64,000 bases of DNA from Caldinitratiruptor microaerophilus (lineage in GTDB: Bacteria > Bacillota > Sulfobacillia > Symbiobacteriales > ZC4RG38), in assembly GCF_025999835.1 (NCBI RefSeq), contig NZ_AP025628.1:3534001-3598000 (forward strand), read 5' to 3'. A model generated the notes under the pieces. That model had not been told where the DNA came from. It made no database searches and saw only the letters and a program-made list of their open reading frames with translations. Position numbers and translations under genes: made by a program. Positions 27,089 to 35,522 of this stretch are shown here, piece after piece; the stretch's first letter is position 1; each line of letters starts with the position of its first letter.

Positions 27089-28039
27089 TTGGCGGGAGCG
27101 ATCACGGACGTCCCGGGGATCCGCGTCGGACACGCCACCGACGTGGTGGGTCTGACGGGCTGCACCGTGGTGCTGTGCCCGGAGGGGGGCGTCGTGGCGG
27201 CCGACGTCCGGGGCGGCGCCCCCGGCACCCGGGAGACCGACCTCGCCCGGCCGGGGCAGCTGGTCGAGCGGGCGCACGCCGTGCTCCTCACGGGCGGGAG
27301 CGCCTACGGGCTCGACGCCGCCTCCGGGGTCATGCGTTACCTGGAGGAGCAGGGCAAGGGCTTCCCGACCCCCGCCGGGGTGGTGCCGATCGTGCCGGCG
27401 GCGGTTCTCTACGACCTGGCCCTCGGAGACCCCAGGGCCCGTCCGGACGCCGCCATGGGCTACGAGGCCTGCCGGGCGGCCACCGGCGGGTCTGTGGCCG
27501 AGGGGAACGTCGGCGCCGGGACGGGCGCTTCGGTGGGGAAGCTCCTCGGGCCGGCATTCGCGATGAAATCGGGTCTCGGGACGGCGTCCGTGCGCCTGCC
27601 GGGCAGCGGGGTGGTCGGGGCGGTCGTGGCCGTGAATGCGGCCGGCGACGTGCGCGATCCCCGGACGGGGCGCATCGTGGCCGGCGCGCGGGCCCCCGAC
27701 GGCGCCTTCCTGGACGCGGCGCGCCGGCTTCTGGCGGGCGAGCCCCCGGCGGCCCTGCCCGGGCAGAACACGACCATCGGCTGCGTGGCCACCGACGTGC
27801 GGCTCACCAAGGAGCAGGCGGCGGTGGTGGCCCGCATGGCCCACGCCGGGCTCGCCCGGACCATCGAGCCGGCGTTCACTCCCTACGATGGGGACACCGT
27901 CTTCGTCCTGAGCTGCGGGGACAAGGATGGCGACGTGACCCTCGTCGGCCTCGCCGCCGCGCGGGCGGTGGAGGAGGCCATCCTGCGCGCCGTGCGCCTG
28001 GCCGCCTCCGCCGGGGGTCTGCCCGGGCTGGCCGGCTGA
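27089..28039 (+). CDS. P1-family (DmpA-like) peptidase
   Basis: This 316-residue protein is of the DmpA/BapA self-processing aminopeptidase family. It has ITDVPGIRVGHATD at the start, LTGGSAYGLDAASGVM, and the processing site region GQNTTIGCVATDV near residue 228. There the chain is expected to cut itself before a Ser/Thr nucleophile; here the residue is threonine. Related enzymes act on D-amino-acid amides or beta-peptides, and many have unknown substrates. The TTG start has GGGGGGA upstream. It is the third gene in a PfpI/OYE/P1 series. Confidence 0.87.
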   Translation: MAGAITDVPGIRVGHATDVVGLTGCTVVLCPEGGVVAADVRGGAPGTRETDLARPGQLVERAHAVLLTGGSAYGLDAASGVMRYLEEQGKGFPTPAGVVPIVPAAVLYDLALGDPRARPDAAMGYEACRAATGGSVAEGNVGAGTGASVGKLLGPAFAMKSGLGTASVRLPGSGVVGAVVAVNAAGDVRDPRTGRIVAGARAPDGAFLDAARRLLAGEPPAALPGQNTTIGCVATDVRLTKEQAAVVARMAHAGLARTIEPAFTPYDGDTVFVLSCGDKDGDVTLVGLAAARAVEEAILRAVRLAASAGGLPGLAG

Positions 28040-28135
28040 GCGGTGCGTCTTCCGTCGGAGCAGGAGATTGGGTCAGGTCCAAGAAAGAGCTATTGATCGC
28101 CAACTCATCGGGTGCAGTCAGAGAGGGGTGTCGTC

Positions 28136-29302
28136 GTGAGCAGAAGGTCTGCCCTCTGGGGGATCGCGGCCCTCCTCGCGTCGGCCGTGGCCGTGGCCGG
28201 CTGTGGCAAGACCGGCGGCGGTGCGGGCGGCGGCGAGGTGATCAAGATCGGCGTCTCGGCGCCGCTCACGGGCAACATCGCCGCGATCGGCCAGTCCACC
28301 AAGAACGCCGTGCTGATGGCCGAGGCCGAGATCAACGAGAAGGGCGGCATCGACATCGGCGGCAAGAAGATGAAGGTCCAGTTCGTGATCGAGGACGACG
28401 AGAACAAGCCGGAGTCGACCGCCAACGTCTTCCAGAAGCTGATCAACCAGGACAAGGTCATCGCCATCATCGGGTCCCAGTCCTCGAGCGCGACGAACGC
28501 CGGCGCCCCGATCGCCAACGACGCCAAGGTGCCCGCGATCACGCCCTGGGCGACCAACCCGAACGTGACCAAGGGCAAGAAGTACGTCTTCCGGGCCGCG
28601 TTCATTGACCCGTTCCAGGGTTACGTGAACGCCAAGTTCGCGTACGAGAACCTGAAGGCCCGGAAGGCGGCCGTCCTCTACGACGTCGCCCAGGACTACA
28701 ACAAGGGCCTGGCCGAGGTCTTCCGGGACGAGTTCAAGAAGATGGGCGGCGAGATCACCGCGTTCGAGACGTACACGACCGGCGACAAGGACTTCTCCGC
28801 CCAGCTCACCAAGATCAAGGGCACGAACCCCGACGTGATCTTCCTCCCGAATTACTACAGCGAGGTCCCGCTGCAGATCCAGCAGGCCCGCAAGCTCGGG
28901 ATCAACGCGATCTTCCTCGGCGGGGACGCCTGGGACTCGCCGAAGCTCCTCGAGATCGGCGGCAAGGACATGGAGGGCACGTACTTCAGTAACCACTACG
29001 TGGCGACGGCCGACGTGCCCAAGGTCAAGGAGTTCGTGACCAAGTACAAGCAGAAGTACAACGAGGTCCCCGACGCTGCGGCCGCGCTCACCTACGACGC
29101 CGCGTACATCATCTTCCAGGCGCTCGAGCGGGCGGGCTCGCTCGACCGGGACAAGCTGCGCGATGCGATGGCCGCCACGAAGGGCTTCGAGGGCGTCACG
29201 GGAACCATCTCGTACGGCGACACCGGGGACCCCGTGAAGCCGGCGGTGGTGCTCAAGATCGAGAACGGGGAGTTCAAGTACGAGACGACCGTGAACCCGT
29301 GA
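28136..29302 (+). CDS. livJ: Branched-chain amino-acid-type ABC substrate-binding lipoprotein
   Basis: This 388-residue receptor is of the LivJ type (periplasmic-binding fold I), anchored outside the membrane. A signal peptide ends in the lipobox VAGC near residue 22, followed by a Gly-rich linker and IKIGVSAPLTGNIAAIGQST, with the usual FQKLINQDKVIAIIGSQSSS segment. It binds branched-chain amino acids or a related small organic; specificity is not certain. The GTG at 28136 with GAGAGGGG upstream is preferred over upstream frames. It heads a complete livJHMGF set; a strong hairpin separates it from livH and probably keeps receptor mRNA in excess. Confidence 0.92.
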   Translation: MSRRSALWGIAALLASAVAVAGCGKTGGGAGGGEVIKIGVSAPLTGNIAAIGQSTKNAVLMAEAEINEKGGIDIGGKKMKVQFVIEDDENKPESTANVFQKLINQDKVIAIIGSQSSSATNAGAPIANDAKVPAITPWATNPNVTKGKKYVFRAAFIDPFQGYVNAKFAYENLKARKAAVLYDVAQDYNKGLAEVFRDEFKKMGGEITAFETYTTGDKDFSAQLTKIKGTNPDVIFLPNYYSEVPLQIQQARKLGINAIFLGGDAWDSPKLLEIGGKDMEGTYFSNHYVATADVPKVKEFVTKYKQKYNEVPDAAAALTYDAAYIIFQALERAGSLDRDKLRDAMAATKGFEGVTGTISYGDTGDPVKPAVVLKIENGEFKYETTVNP

Positions 29303-29313
29303 CCGTTCGGCTC

Positions 29314-29344
29314 GGCGGGGGCCGGCCTCGAGCCGGCCCCCGCC
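29314..29344 (+). terminator. Strong hairpin between livJ and livH
   Basis: GGCGGGGGCCGGC (29314-29326) and GCCGGCCCCCGCC (29332-29344) form a perfect 13-bp stem with a 5-base loop and no T-run. It probably stabilises the livJ message or causes partial termination. Confidence 0.65.
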
Positions 29345-29356
29345 CAGTCTCCAGCC

Positions 29357-30250
29357 GTGGGAGTGTTGCCGGTGCTCATCTTCATCCAGCAGCTCATGAA
29401 CGCGCTCCAGCTCGGTGGGATCTACGCCCTCATCGCCCTCGGCTACACGATGGTCTACGGGGTCCTGCAGCTCATCAACTTCGCGCACGGCGACATCTTC
29501 ATGGTCGGGGCGTTCATCGGCCTGTTCCTGGCCACGTACCTGAAGCTGCCCTTCGTGGCCGTGCTCCTGCTGACGATGGCGCTCACCGCCGTGGTCGGGG
29601 TGGCGGTGGAGCGGGTGGCCTATCGCCCCCTGCGGACCGCCCCCCGCATGTCGCTCATCATCACGGCCCTCGGGGTGAGCCTCTTCCTGGAGAACTTCAC
29701 CCGGGCCACCGTGGGGGCGGCGCCGCGCGACTTCCCCGCCCTGGTGGCGGGGGCCACCTGGGACCTGGGCGGCGTGACCGTCGGCAGCGTGCAGGTCCTC
29801 ATCATCGGCATCTCGGTGGGCCTCATGCTGATCCTGCGGTACGTGGTCCGCCGCACCCTCCTGGGGAAGGCCATGCGGGCGATCGCGGACAACCGCGAGG
29901 TCATCGGCCTCATGGGCATCAACCCTGACGCCGTGATCGCCGCCACATTCGCCATCGGGTCGGGGCTGGCGGCGGCGGGCGGCATCCTCGTCGCCCAGGC
30001 GTACCCGGTCATCGAGCCGTACATGGGGATCGTGGTCGGGTGGAAGGCGTTCATCGCCGCGGTGCTGGGCGGCATCGGGCTGATCGACGGCGCGATGCTC
30101 GGCGGATTCATCCTCGGGTTCACGGAGATCTTCGTCGCGGCGTACCTGCCGTCGACCTTCCGGGACGGCATCGCCTTCGCGATCCTGATCATCGTGCTCC
30201 TGTTCCGGCCGACGGGCCTGCTGGGCCGGCCGGTCTCGACCAAGGTGTAG
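29357..30250 (+). CDS. livH: LivH-type ABC permease
   Basis: This 297-residue inner-membrane permease has about eight helices and the family signatures LGGIYALIALGYTMVYGVLQ, INFAHGDIFM and, for the ATPase-coupling loop, RAIADNREVIGLMGI. It forms the translocation channel with LivM. The GTG at 29357 follows the livJ/livH hairpin directly. livM begins 17 bp after its stop. Confidence 0.93.
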   Translation: MGVLPVLIFIQQLMNALQLGGIYALIALGYTMVYGVLQLINFAHGDIFMVGAFIGLFLATYLKLPFVAVLLLTMALTAVVGVAVERVAYRPLRTAPRMSLIITALGVSLFLENFTRATVGAAPRDFPALVAGATWDLGGVTVGSVQVLIIGISVGLMLILRYVVRRTLLGKAMRAIADNREVIGLMGINPDAVIAATFAIGSGLAAAGGILVAQAYPVIEPYMGIVVGWKAFIAAVLGGIGLIDGAMLGGFILGFTEIFVAAYLPSTFRDGIAFAILIIVLLFRPTGLLGRPVSTKV

Positions 30251-30267
30251 GCGGAGGGAGGCGCCCG

Positions 30268-31218
30268 ATGGCCGCGCGGTGGCAGTCACTCTTCCTCTGG
30301 ACCCTCGCCACGGCCCTGGCGGTGGCCCTCCACCTGCTGGGTCGTGCCGGCGTCCTGAGCGGCTACACGGTCCAGGTGCTGTCGCTCATCTGCATCAACA
30401 TCATCCTGACGGCGAGCCTCAACCTGGTGAACGGGTACCTCGGCGAGTTCGCCATCGGCCACGCCGGGTTCATGGCGGTCGGCGCGTACGTGGCCGGCGT
30501 GATGACGGTCAAGCTCGACCTGCCGTTCTGGCTGGCGTTCGTCGCGGCCGGGCTGGCGGCCGCCCTGGCGGCCTGGCTCGTCGGCATCCCGGCGTTCACC
30601 ACGTTCGGCGACTACCTGGCCATCATCACGCTCGGATTCAACATGATCATCGTCAACGTCATCACGAACATCGACGCCGTCGGCGGGCCCCGGGGCATGG
30701 CCGGCCTGCCCAAGGCGACGAACCTGCTGTGGGTCTACGGCACCGTGGCGGCCACGCTGATCGTGCTGGGCAACCTCGTGCGCTCGAACTACGGGCGGCT
30801 GTGGACTGCCATCCGCCAGAACGAGATCGCCGCCACCCTGATGGGAGCCCGGGTGAAGCAGCTGAAGCTCACGGCCTTCGTGGTGGCCGGCCTCTTCGCC
30901 GGGCTGGCGGGGGCGCTGTGGGGGCACCTGATCCAGTACATCAACCCCTCATCGTTCACGTACATCAAGTCCACGGAGATCCTCGTCATGCTGTACCTGG
31001 GCGGGATGGGCAGCCTCAGCGGTTCGGTCGTGGGGGCCACCCTCATGACCGTGCTGCTGGAGAGCCTGCGCGGCCTGGGAGTCTGGCGCCTGGTGATCAG
31101 CCCGCTGATCCTGATCGTGATCATGCTCCGGATGCCGCGGGGCATCCTCGGGTTCCGCGAGCTGAGCCTGGGCGGGCTCTTCCGGCCAAGGGGGGTGTCC
31201 CGGCGTGCCGCTGCTTGA
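30268..31218 (+). CDS. livM: LivM-type ABC permease
   Basis: This 316-residue permease has about nine helices, with TASLNLVNGYLGEFAIGHAG in the first third and WTAIRQNEIAATLMGARV as the ATPase-coupling loop. It pairs with LivH. The ATG at 30268 has GGAGGGAGG upstream. Its end overlaps the start of livG by 14 bases. It lacks the long N-terminal extension of E. coli LivM, as is usual in Firmicutes. Confidence 0.93.
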   Translation: MAARWQSLFLWTLATALAVALHLLGRAGVLSGYTVQVLSLICINIILTASLNLVNGYLGEFAIGHAGFMAVGAYVAGVMTVKLDLPFWLAFVAAGLAAALAAWLVGIPAFTTFGDYLAIITLGFNMIIVNVITNIDAVGGPRGMAGLPKATNLLWVYGTVAATLIVLGNLVRSNYGRLWTAIRQNEIAATLMGARVKQLKLTAFVVAGLFAGLAGALWGHLIQYINPSSFTYIKSTEILVMLYLGGMGSLSGSVVGATLMTVLLESLRGLGVWRLVISPLILIVIMLRMPRGILGFRELSLGGLFRPRGVSRRAAA

Positions 31219-31978
31219 GATGGACCGCGTCACGATGGCCTTCGGCGGGCTGAGGGCCGTCGAGGACTTCACCCTCCGGCTCGAGCCCGGCGAGCTCGTG
31301 GGCCTCATCGGCCCGAACGGAGCCGGCAAGACGACCGTGTTCAACGTGATCACCGGCGTGTACCGGCCCACCGCCGGGCGCATCCGCTTCCAGGGCCAGG
31401 ATATCGCCGGCCGGCCGCCCGCTGACATCACCCGCCTCGGGATCGCCCGGACCTTCCAGAACATCCGCCTCTTCGCCGACATGACGGTGCTGGAGAACAT
31501 CCTCGTCGCCTACAACTTCCGGGTGGCGTACGGATTCTGGCGGGCGATCTTCCGGGGGCCGAGCTTCCACGCCGAGGAGCGGCGGCTGCGGGACGAGGCC
31601 ATGGAGCTCCTGCGCCTGGTGCACCTCCACGACAAGGCCGGCTACCCGGCCGGGAGCCTTCCCTACGGCGAGCAGCGGCGGCTGGAGATCGCCCGGGCGC
31701 TGGCCACCCGGCCCCGTCTGCTCCTCCTGGACGAGCCGGCCGCGGGGATGAACCCCGCGGAGGGCCAGGAACTCATGGAGTTCATCCGCTGGGTCCGGAG
31801 CCGGTTCGACCTCACGATCCTCCTGATCGAGCACCACATGCCGATCGTCATGGGCGTCTGCGAGCGGGTCCTGGTGCTTGACTTCGGCCGGGTGATCGCA
31901 GAGGGCAAGCCGGCCGAGATCCAGAACAACCCCCGGGTGATCGAGGCCTACCTGGGCGAAGAGGAGGCGGCGGGTTAG
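31205..31978 (+). CDS. livG: LivG-type ABC ATPase
   Basis: This 257-residue ATPase has Walker A GPNGAGKTT near residue 38, the Q-loop in ARTFQNIRLF, signature LPYGEQRRLEIARAL and Walker B LLLLDEPAAGMNP. The signature reads PYGEQ rather than SGGQ, normal for LivG. It drives import of branched-chain amino acids on the cytoplasmic side with LivF. The GTG start overlaps livM and the last base overlaps livF. Confidence 0.94.
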   Translation: MPLLEMDRVTMAFGGLRAVEDFTLRLEPGELVGLIGPNGAGKTTVFNVITGVYRPTAGRIRFQGQDIAGRPPADITRLGIARTFQNIRLFADMTVLENILVAYNFRVAYGFWRAIFRGPSFHAEERRLRDEAMELLRLVHLHDKAGYPAGSLPYGEQRRLEIARALATRPRLLLLDEPAAGMNPAEGQELMEFIRWVRSRFDLTILLIEHHMPIVMGVCERVLVLDFGRVIAEGKPAEIQNNPRVIEAYLGEEEAAG

Positions 31979-32688
31979 TGGCACTCCTGGAAGTCGACGA
32001 CCTCACCGTCACCTACGGCGCCATCCGGGGCGTGAGCGGCATCTCCCTGACGGTGGAGGAGGGGGAGGTCGTCGCCCTCATCGGGGCGAACGGCGCCGGC
32101 AAGACGACCACGCTGCGCGCCATCTCCCGCCTCGTGCCGTCCCGGGGGTCGATCCGGTTCGCCGGCCGGGACCTGACCCGCCTTCGCCCGCACGAGGTGA
32201 CCGCCCTGGGCGTGGTCCACGTGCCTGAAGGGCGCGGCATCTTCCCCCGCCTGACCGTGATGGAGAACCTCGAGCTGGCCACGTGGACCCGGCGGCGGGA
32301 CCGCGAGGGGATCCGGCGCGACCTCCGGCGCGTGTTCGACCTCTTCCCCCGCCTGGAGGAGCGGCGCGACCAGGTGGCCAACACGCTGAGCGGCGGCGAG
32401 CAGCAGATGCTCGCCCTCGGCCGGGCGCTCATGACCCGGGGCCGGCTCATGCTCCTTGACGAGCCCTCCATGGGCCTCGCGCCGGTCCTGGTCAAGGAGA
32501 TCTTCTCCGTGATCCAGGAGATCAGCGCTTCCGGCACGACCATCCTCCTGGTCGAGCAGAACGCCCACTTCGCCCTCAAGATCGCCCGGCGCGGCTACGT
32601 GCTCGAGACGGGCTCCATCGTGCTCTCCGGCCCTGCCGGGGCCGTGGCGGCGAACCCGCGGGTGAAGGCGGCGTACCTGGGGGCGTAG
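31978..32688 (+). CDS. livF: LivF-type ABC ATPase
   Basis: This 236-residue ATPase has Walker A GANGAGKTTTLRAIS, the EGRGIFPRLTVMENL segment typical of LivF, signature LSGGEQQMLALGRAL and Walker B LMLLDEPSMGLAP. It is the second nucleotide-binding subunit of the liv importer. The GTG start shares a base with the livG stop. The operon ends with a hairpin 28 bp later. Confidence 0.94.
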   Translation: MALLEVDDLTVTYGAIRGVSGISLTVEEGEVVALIGANGAGKTTTLRAISRLVPSRGSIRFAGRDLTRLRPHEVTALGVVHVPEGRGIFPRLTVMENLELATWTRRRDREGIRRDLRRVFDLFPRLEERRDQVANTLSGGEQQMLALGRALMTRGRLMLLDEPSMGLAPVLVKEIFSVIQEISASGTTILLVEQNAHFALKIARRGYVLETGSIVLSGPAGAVAANPRVKAAYLGA

Positions 32689-32715
32689 CGGGCGGACCGC
32701 TCCTCCGGGACGCGC

Positions 32716-32755
32716 AGACCCGGCGCCTGTCTCCTGTCAGGTCGCCGGGTCTTTG
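32716..32755 (+). terminator. Terminator of the liv operon
   Basis: AGACCCGGCG (32716-32725) and CGCCGGGTCT (32743-32752) make a perfect 10-bp stem followed by TTTGCG, 28 bp after livF. Confidence 0.75.
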
Positions 32756-32824
32756 CGCTGGCCGGTCCCTGATGACGCCTGCACGGGCGTCAACTGCCGG
32801 CGTTCACGCCGGCTTCCGTGCGCG

Positions 32825-33469
32825 TCAAGGCCGTCTCAGCGTCACCTCATAAGCCTCCGGGGCCAGTTGCCGGCTCTCGAAGCCGAAACCGCGCACGCGG
32901 GCAAGCCGCTTCAGGTTCTCGACCGACCCCGGCTGCCCCACCACCACGGTCAGGTCCCCCTTCACCGCGGTCAGCGCCTGCTTGACCTGGTGCATCGCGT
33001 CCGGGACGTCCAGGCCGCGGCGCGGGTCCTTCGGTTGCCCCCGGGTATCGAGCCGGTTTCCGACGAGATTGAGCCTCGGCCGGTACTCCCGCTTGAGCTC
33101 CGCCTCGGCCGCCGCCCACTCCGCTTCGGTCAGGCCGGCCCGGCCGAACAGCACGCAGTGGCAGGTGCCCTTCGCCTCGATGTCGGCCAGGGCGAAGTGG
33201 CACGGGCAGAGGAGCTTGCGGTCGAACGCCGGGTCGCCGGTCGGCTCGAAGCACGGGCAGTACTGGTTGCCGTACAGGTCCCGGTTCTCCTCGATCCAGA
33301 TCTTCAGGTTCGTGTAGAACATCCGGTGGGGATTCACCTGCAGGCCCTTCGCCTGCGCATACCTGCGGATCCACTCGTCGTCCCTCTTCAGCCGGTGCCG
33401 GTACTTCCACCAGCCGGCGAGGAAGTCACGGTACATCCGCAGGTTGGCCACTAGCCTCCGAAACAACAC
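32825..33469 (-). CDS. Ferredoxin-thioredoxin reductase-like protein with TusA-like tail
   Basis: This 214-residue protein has the three cysteine pairs of ferredoxin:thioredoxin reductase catalytic subunits: CPC (71/73), CPC (88/90) and CHC (103/105), a 4Fe-4S cluster plus redox disulfide. Spacing is 14 and 12 residues, as in archaeal and clostridial variants rather than plants. Residues about 140-214 look like a TusA domain (LDVPDAMHQVKQAL, PGSVENLKRLARVRGF), but the sulfur-carrying CP pair is missing. It may reduce disulfides with ferredoxin electrons; the tail could be a docking part. Start is GTG 33469 or TTG 33466 behind GGGGAGG. It is divergent from the MoaD-like gene. Confidence 0.82.
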   Translation of the reverse strand: MLFRRLVANLRMYRDFLAGWWKYRHRLKRDDEWIRRYAQAKGLQVNPHRMFYTNLKIWIEENRDLYGNQYCPCFEPTGDPAFDRKLLCPCHFALADIEAKGTCHCVLFGRAGLTEAEWAAAEAELKREYRPRLNLVGNRLDTRGQPKDPRRGLDVPDAMHQVKQALTAVKGDLTVVVGQPGSVENLKRLARVRGFGFESRQLAPEAYEVTLRRP

Positions 33470-33765
33470 AACACCTCCCCCTGTGGCTGTGGGACCGGCC
33501 GCCCACGATTTTACGGCTCGCACACCGGGGAGGCACTCCTTGTCAGGGCCCATGTGGCGAGCATATACCCCATGGGGTTTCTTCCTCGTGTGAAGGGCCC
33601 TCCGGACGCCGTCGGTCGGATTTCGGTCAAGGCCACCCCGCCCGCGGATTGACCACCCGTCTCGGCCACTACCCTGACGCGCAGTTCCAGGCGTGTAACC
33701 CGCCCCGATCAGCCAGCCCAGAATGCCACCCGCGTGGCCACCCCGGCCGGGTGAGCCCGCCGTTC

Positions 33766-33774
33766 TGTTACAAT
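33766..33774 (+). promoter_or_regulatory. Extended -10 (sigma-A type)
   Basis: TGTTACAAT is a near-perfect extended -10 in an AT-richer patch. There is no clear -35. It would give a 360-base leader to the MoaD-like gene, or a basal transcript alongside the sigma-54 promoter. Confidence 0.4.
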
Positions 33775-33894
33775 TACCAGAATCATCTGGATATACCGGC
33801 CGGAGTTCCCGGCTTCTCCTCGCAGGATCGCCAGGCGCCGGCCGGCGAGGCTCCTCCGGACCACGGGCGTGCAGAAGTTCCAGCCGCGCTCCTG

Positions 33895-33919
33895 ATGCAC
33901 GGAAGCATACCTCGATGCT
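33895..33919. promoter_or_regulatory. Putative activator site upstream of sigma-54 promoter 1
   Basis: Two inverted repeats share their middle arm: ATGC-N6-GCAT (33895-33908) and AGCAT-N6-ATGCT (33904-33919). The cluster is about 110 bp upstream of the -24 element, the usual place for an enhancer-binding protein. A like arrangement lies at the same distance before the second sigma-54 promoter. Confidence 0.55.
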
Positions 33920-34017
33920 TCGCGACATCGAGGCCACGCTCCCGACAGCAGCCATCTGCGATCGGGACGCCCGGAAGAAAAGGTCTGATGGGGGATGTGT
34001 CGAAAAGGTGGGTCGTA

Positions 34018-34034
34018 TGGCACGGCCCTTGCGA
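34018..34034 (+). promoter_or_regulatory. Sigma-54 promoter 1
   Basis: TGGCACGGCCCTTGCGA has the invariant GG (34019-34020) and GC (34031-34032) exactly 10 bases apart and matches the -24/-12 consensus TGGCACN5TTGC. Transcription should start near 34,044 and enter the MoaD-like gene and potABCD. Confidence 0.88.
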
Positions 34035-34090
34035 ATGTACCAATGTGATCCACCGAATCTTCGGGGTTCCACGGAGGAACGGTGAACGGC

Positions 34091-34144
34091 ATGGGAAACG
34101 GACGGGCTGCCTCGGAGGCGACCGGGGGCAGGAGGTCGTGGTGA
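34091..34144 (+). CDS. Possible 17-residue leader peptide
   Basis: ATG with GGAGGAACGG upstream opens MGNGRAASEATGGRRSW and stops at TGA (34142-34144), which overlaps the GTG start of the MoaD-like gene. This is the form of a translational-coupling leader. It may also be chance. Confidence 0.35.
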   Translation: MGNGRAASEATGGRRSW

Positions 34145-34383
34145 TCCGGCTTCACGGCGACCTGGCACGTGCGGCGGGCGAACACACGGCGCGGTTGAGC
34201 CTCGAGAGCCCCCTGACGGTCCGGGAGGTGGTGACGGTGCTACGAGGTCTGTACCCCGGGCTGGGCGTCGGGCTGGACGGCCGCGCCGGCCGCGTGGTGG
34301 TCCTGCGCAACCGGCTCCCGTGCCTCCTGGACGATCCGGTGACCGACGGCGATCTCCTGGACCTCATTCCGGAAGAGCCCTGA
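34141..34383 (+). CDS. MoaD/ThiS-like beta-grasp protein without Gly-Gly
   Basis: This 80-residue protein has the ubiquitin-like MoaD/ThiS fold pattern: VIRLHGDLARAAG, LTVREVVTVLRGLYPGL, VVVLRNRLPCLLDDPVTDGD, DLLDLIP. Length is right for MoaD, but it ends EEP rather than GG, so it cannot be adenylated and thiocarboxylated as a normal sulfur carrier. The GTG at 34141 is 5 bases from AGGAGG. It is first behind the sigma-54 promoter and 83 bp before potA. Its role with an amine transporter is unknown. Confidence 0.75.
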   Translation: MIRLHGDLARAAGEHTARLSLESPLTVREVVTVLRGLYPGLGVGLDGRAGRVVVLRNRLPCLLDDPVTDGDLLDLIPEEP

Positions 34384-34466
34384 CGCCCAGGCGGCGGCGC
34401 ACGAGCGGAGGAGGCTGATACGGCCAGCACACGCGGATGAAGCCCGCGATGGGGGAGAGGCTCGGG

Positions 34467-35522
34467 GTGAGCGACGTCAAGGTGCGCCTCGAAGGGGTGC
34501 GCAAGGAGTACGGACCGGTGCAGGCGGTCCGCGGCGTCGACCTGGAGGTGAGGCGAGGGGAGTTCCTCACCCTTCTGGGGCCGAGCGGCTGCGGCAAGAC
34601 CACTACCCTGATGATGATCGCCGGATTCGAGCGGCCCACGGCCGGACGGATCTTCATCGACGGCGAGGACGTCACCGACCTCGCCCCCTTCGAGCGGAAC
34701 GTCAACACCGTGTTTCAGAACTACGCCCTGTTCCCGCACATGCGGGTGTTCGACAACGTCGCCTTCGGGCTGAGGGTCCGCCGCCTCCCCGAGAAGGAGA
34801 TCCGCGAGCGGGTCCACCGGGCCCTCGCCCTGGTGCAGCTTGACGGCTACGCGGCCCGCTGGCCCCGGATGCTCTCCGGCGGGCAGCAGCAGCGCGTCGC
34901 GCTCGCCCGGGCGATCGTGCTCGAGCCGCAGGTCCTGCTGCTGGACGAACCGCTCGGCGCCCTGGACCTCAAGCTCCGCAAGGAGATGCAGATCGAGCTG
35001 AAGCGGCTGCAGAAGCACCTGGGCATCACCTTCATCTACGTGACCCACGACCAGGAAGAAGCCCTGACCATGTCCGACCGCATCGTGGTGATGCACGACG
35101 GCCGGATCGAGCAGATCGGTCCCCCGCACGAGATCTACGAGCGGCCCCACACGCGCTTCGTGGCCGGCTTCATCGGGGAGACGAACCTCCTCGAGGCGGA
35201 GGTGGCGCCCGCAGGCGGCCTGCACCTCCTCGGGGTCCGGGTGCCCGTGCCGACGGAGTCGCTCGCCCCGGGCTCCCGCGTCGAGGTCTCACTGCGGCCG
35301 GAGCGCATCCGCCCGGCGAATGGCGAGTCGCCGTACGCGGTCGAGGTGCGGGTCACCGACCGGATCTACGTCGGGGCGTCGATCCGCCTCCTCGCCCGCG
35401 GACCCGGCGAGCGTCTACTTGTCATCAGCGGGCCGGCCGGCTCCTCGCTGAGCGACGCGCTTCCGGGCCAGGCGATCCGGGTGACCTGGGACCCGGCGGA
35501 CTGCGTGGTGGTGACGTCATGA
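34467..35522 (+). CDS. potA: Polyamine-type ABC ATPase PotA
   Basis: This 351-residue ATPase has Walker [19 protein letters not shown], the Q-loop in [10 protein letters not shown], signature [15 protein letters not shown], Walker [12 protein letters not shown] and a C-terminal TOBE domain (about 280-350). It energises uptake of spermidine, putrescine or a related amine with PotBC and receptor PotD. The GTG at 34467 has GGGGGAGAGG 6 bases before it; ATG codons at 34437 and 34449 have no ribosome site. It ends ATGA, overlapping potB. Confidence 0.93.
   Translation: MSDVKVRLEGVRKEYGPVQAVRGVDLEVRRGEFLTLLGPSGCGKTTTLMMIAGFERPTAGRIFIDGEDVTDLAPFERNVNTVFQNYALFPHMRVFDNVAFGLRVRRLPEKEIRERVHRALALVQLDGYAARWPRMLSGGQQQRVALARAIVLEPQVLLLDEPLGALDLKLRKEMQIELKRLQKHLGITFIYVTHDQEEALTMSDRIVVMHDGRIEQIGPPHEIYERPHTRFVAGFIGETNLLEAEVAPAGGLHLLGVRVPVPTESLAPGSRVEVSLRPERIRPANGESPYAVEVRVTDRIYVGASIRLLARGPGERLLVISGPAGSSLSDALPGQAIRVTWDPADCVVVTS

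Larger units (their letters stand above)
33470..34140. other. Long regulatory region left of the pot operon
   Basis: These 671 bases hold no convincing long gene. They contain the leader of the minus-strand reductase gene, an extended -10 on the plus strand (33,766), an inverted-repeat cluster (33,895-33,919), a sigma-54 promoter (34,018) and a 17-codon frame (34,091). The remainder (33,520-33,760) shows nothing I recognise. Confidence 0.5.
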
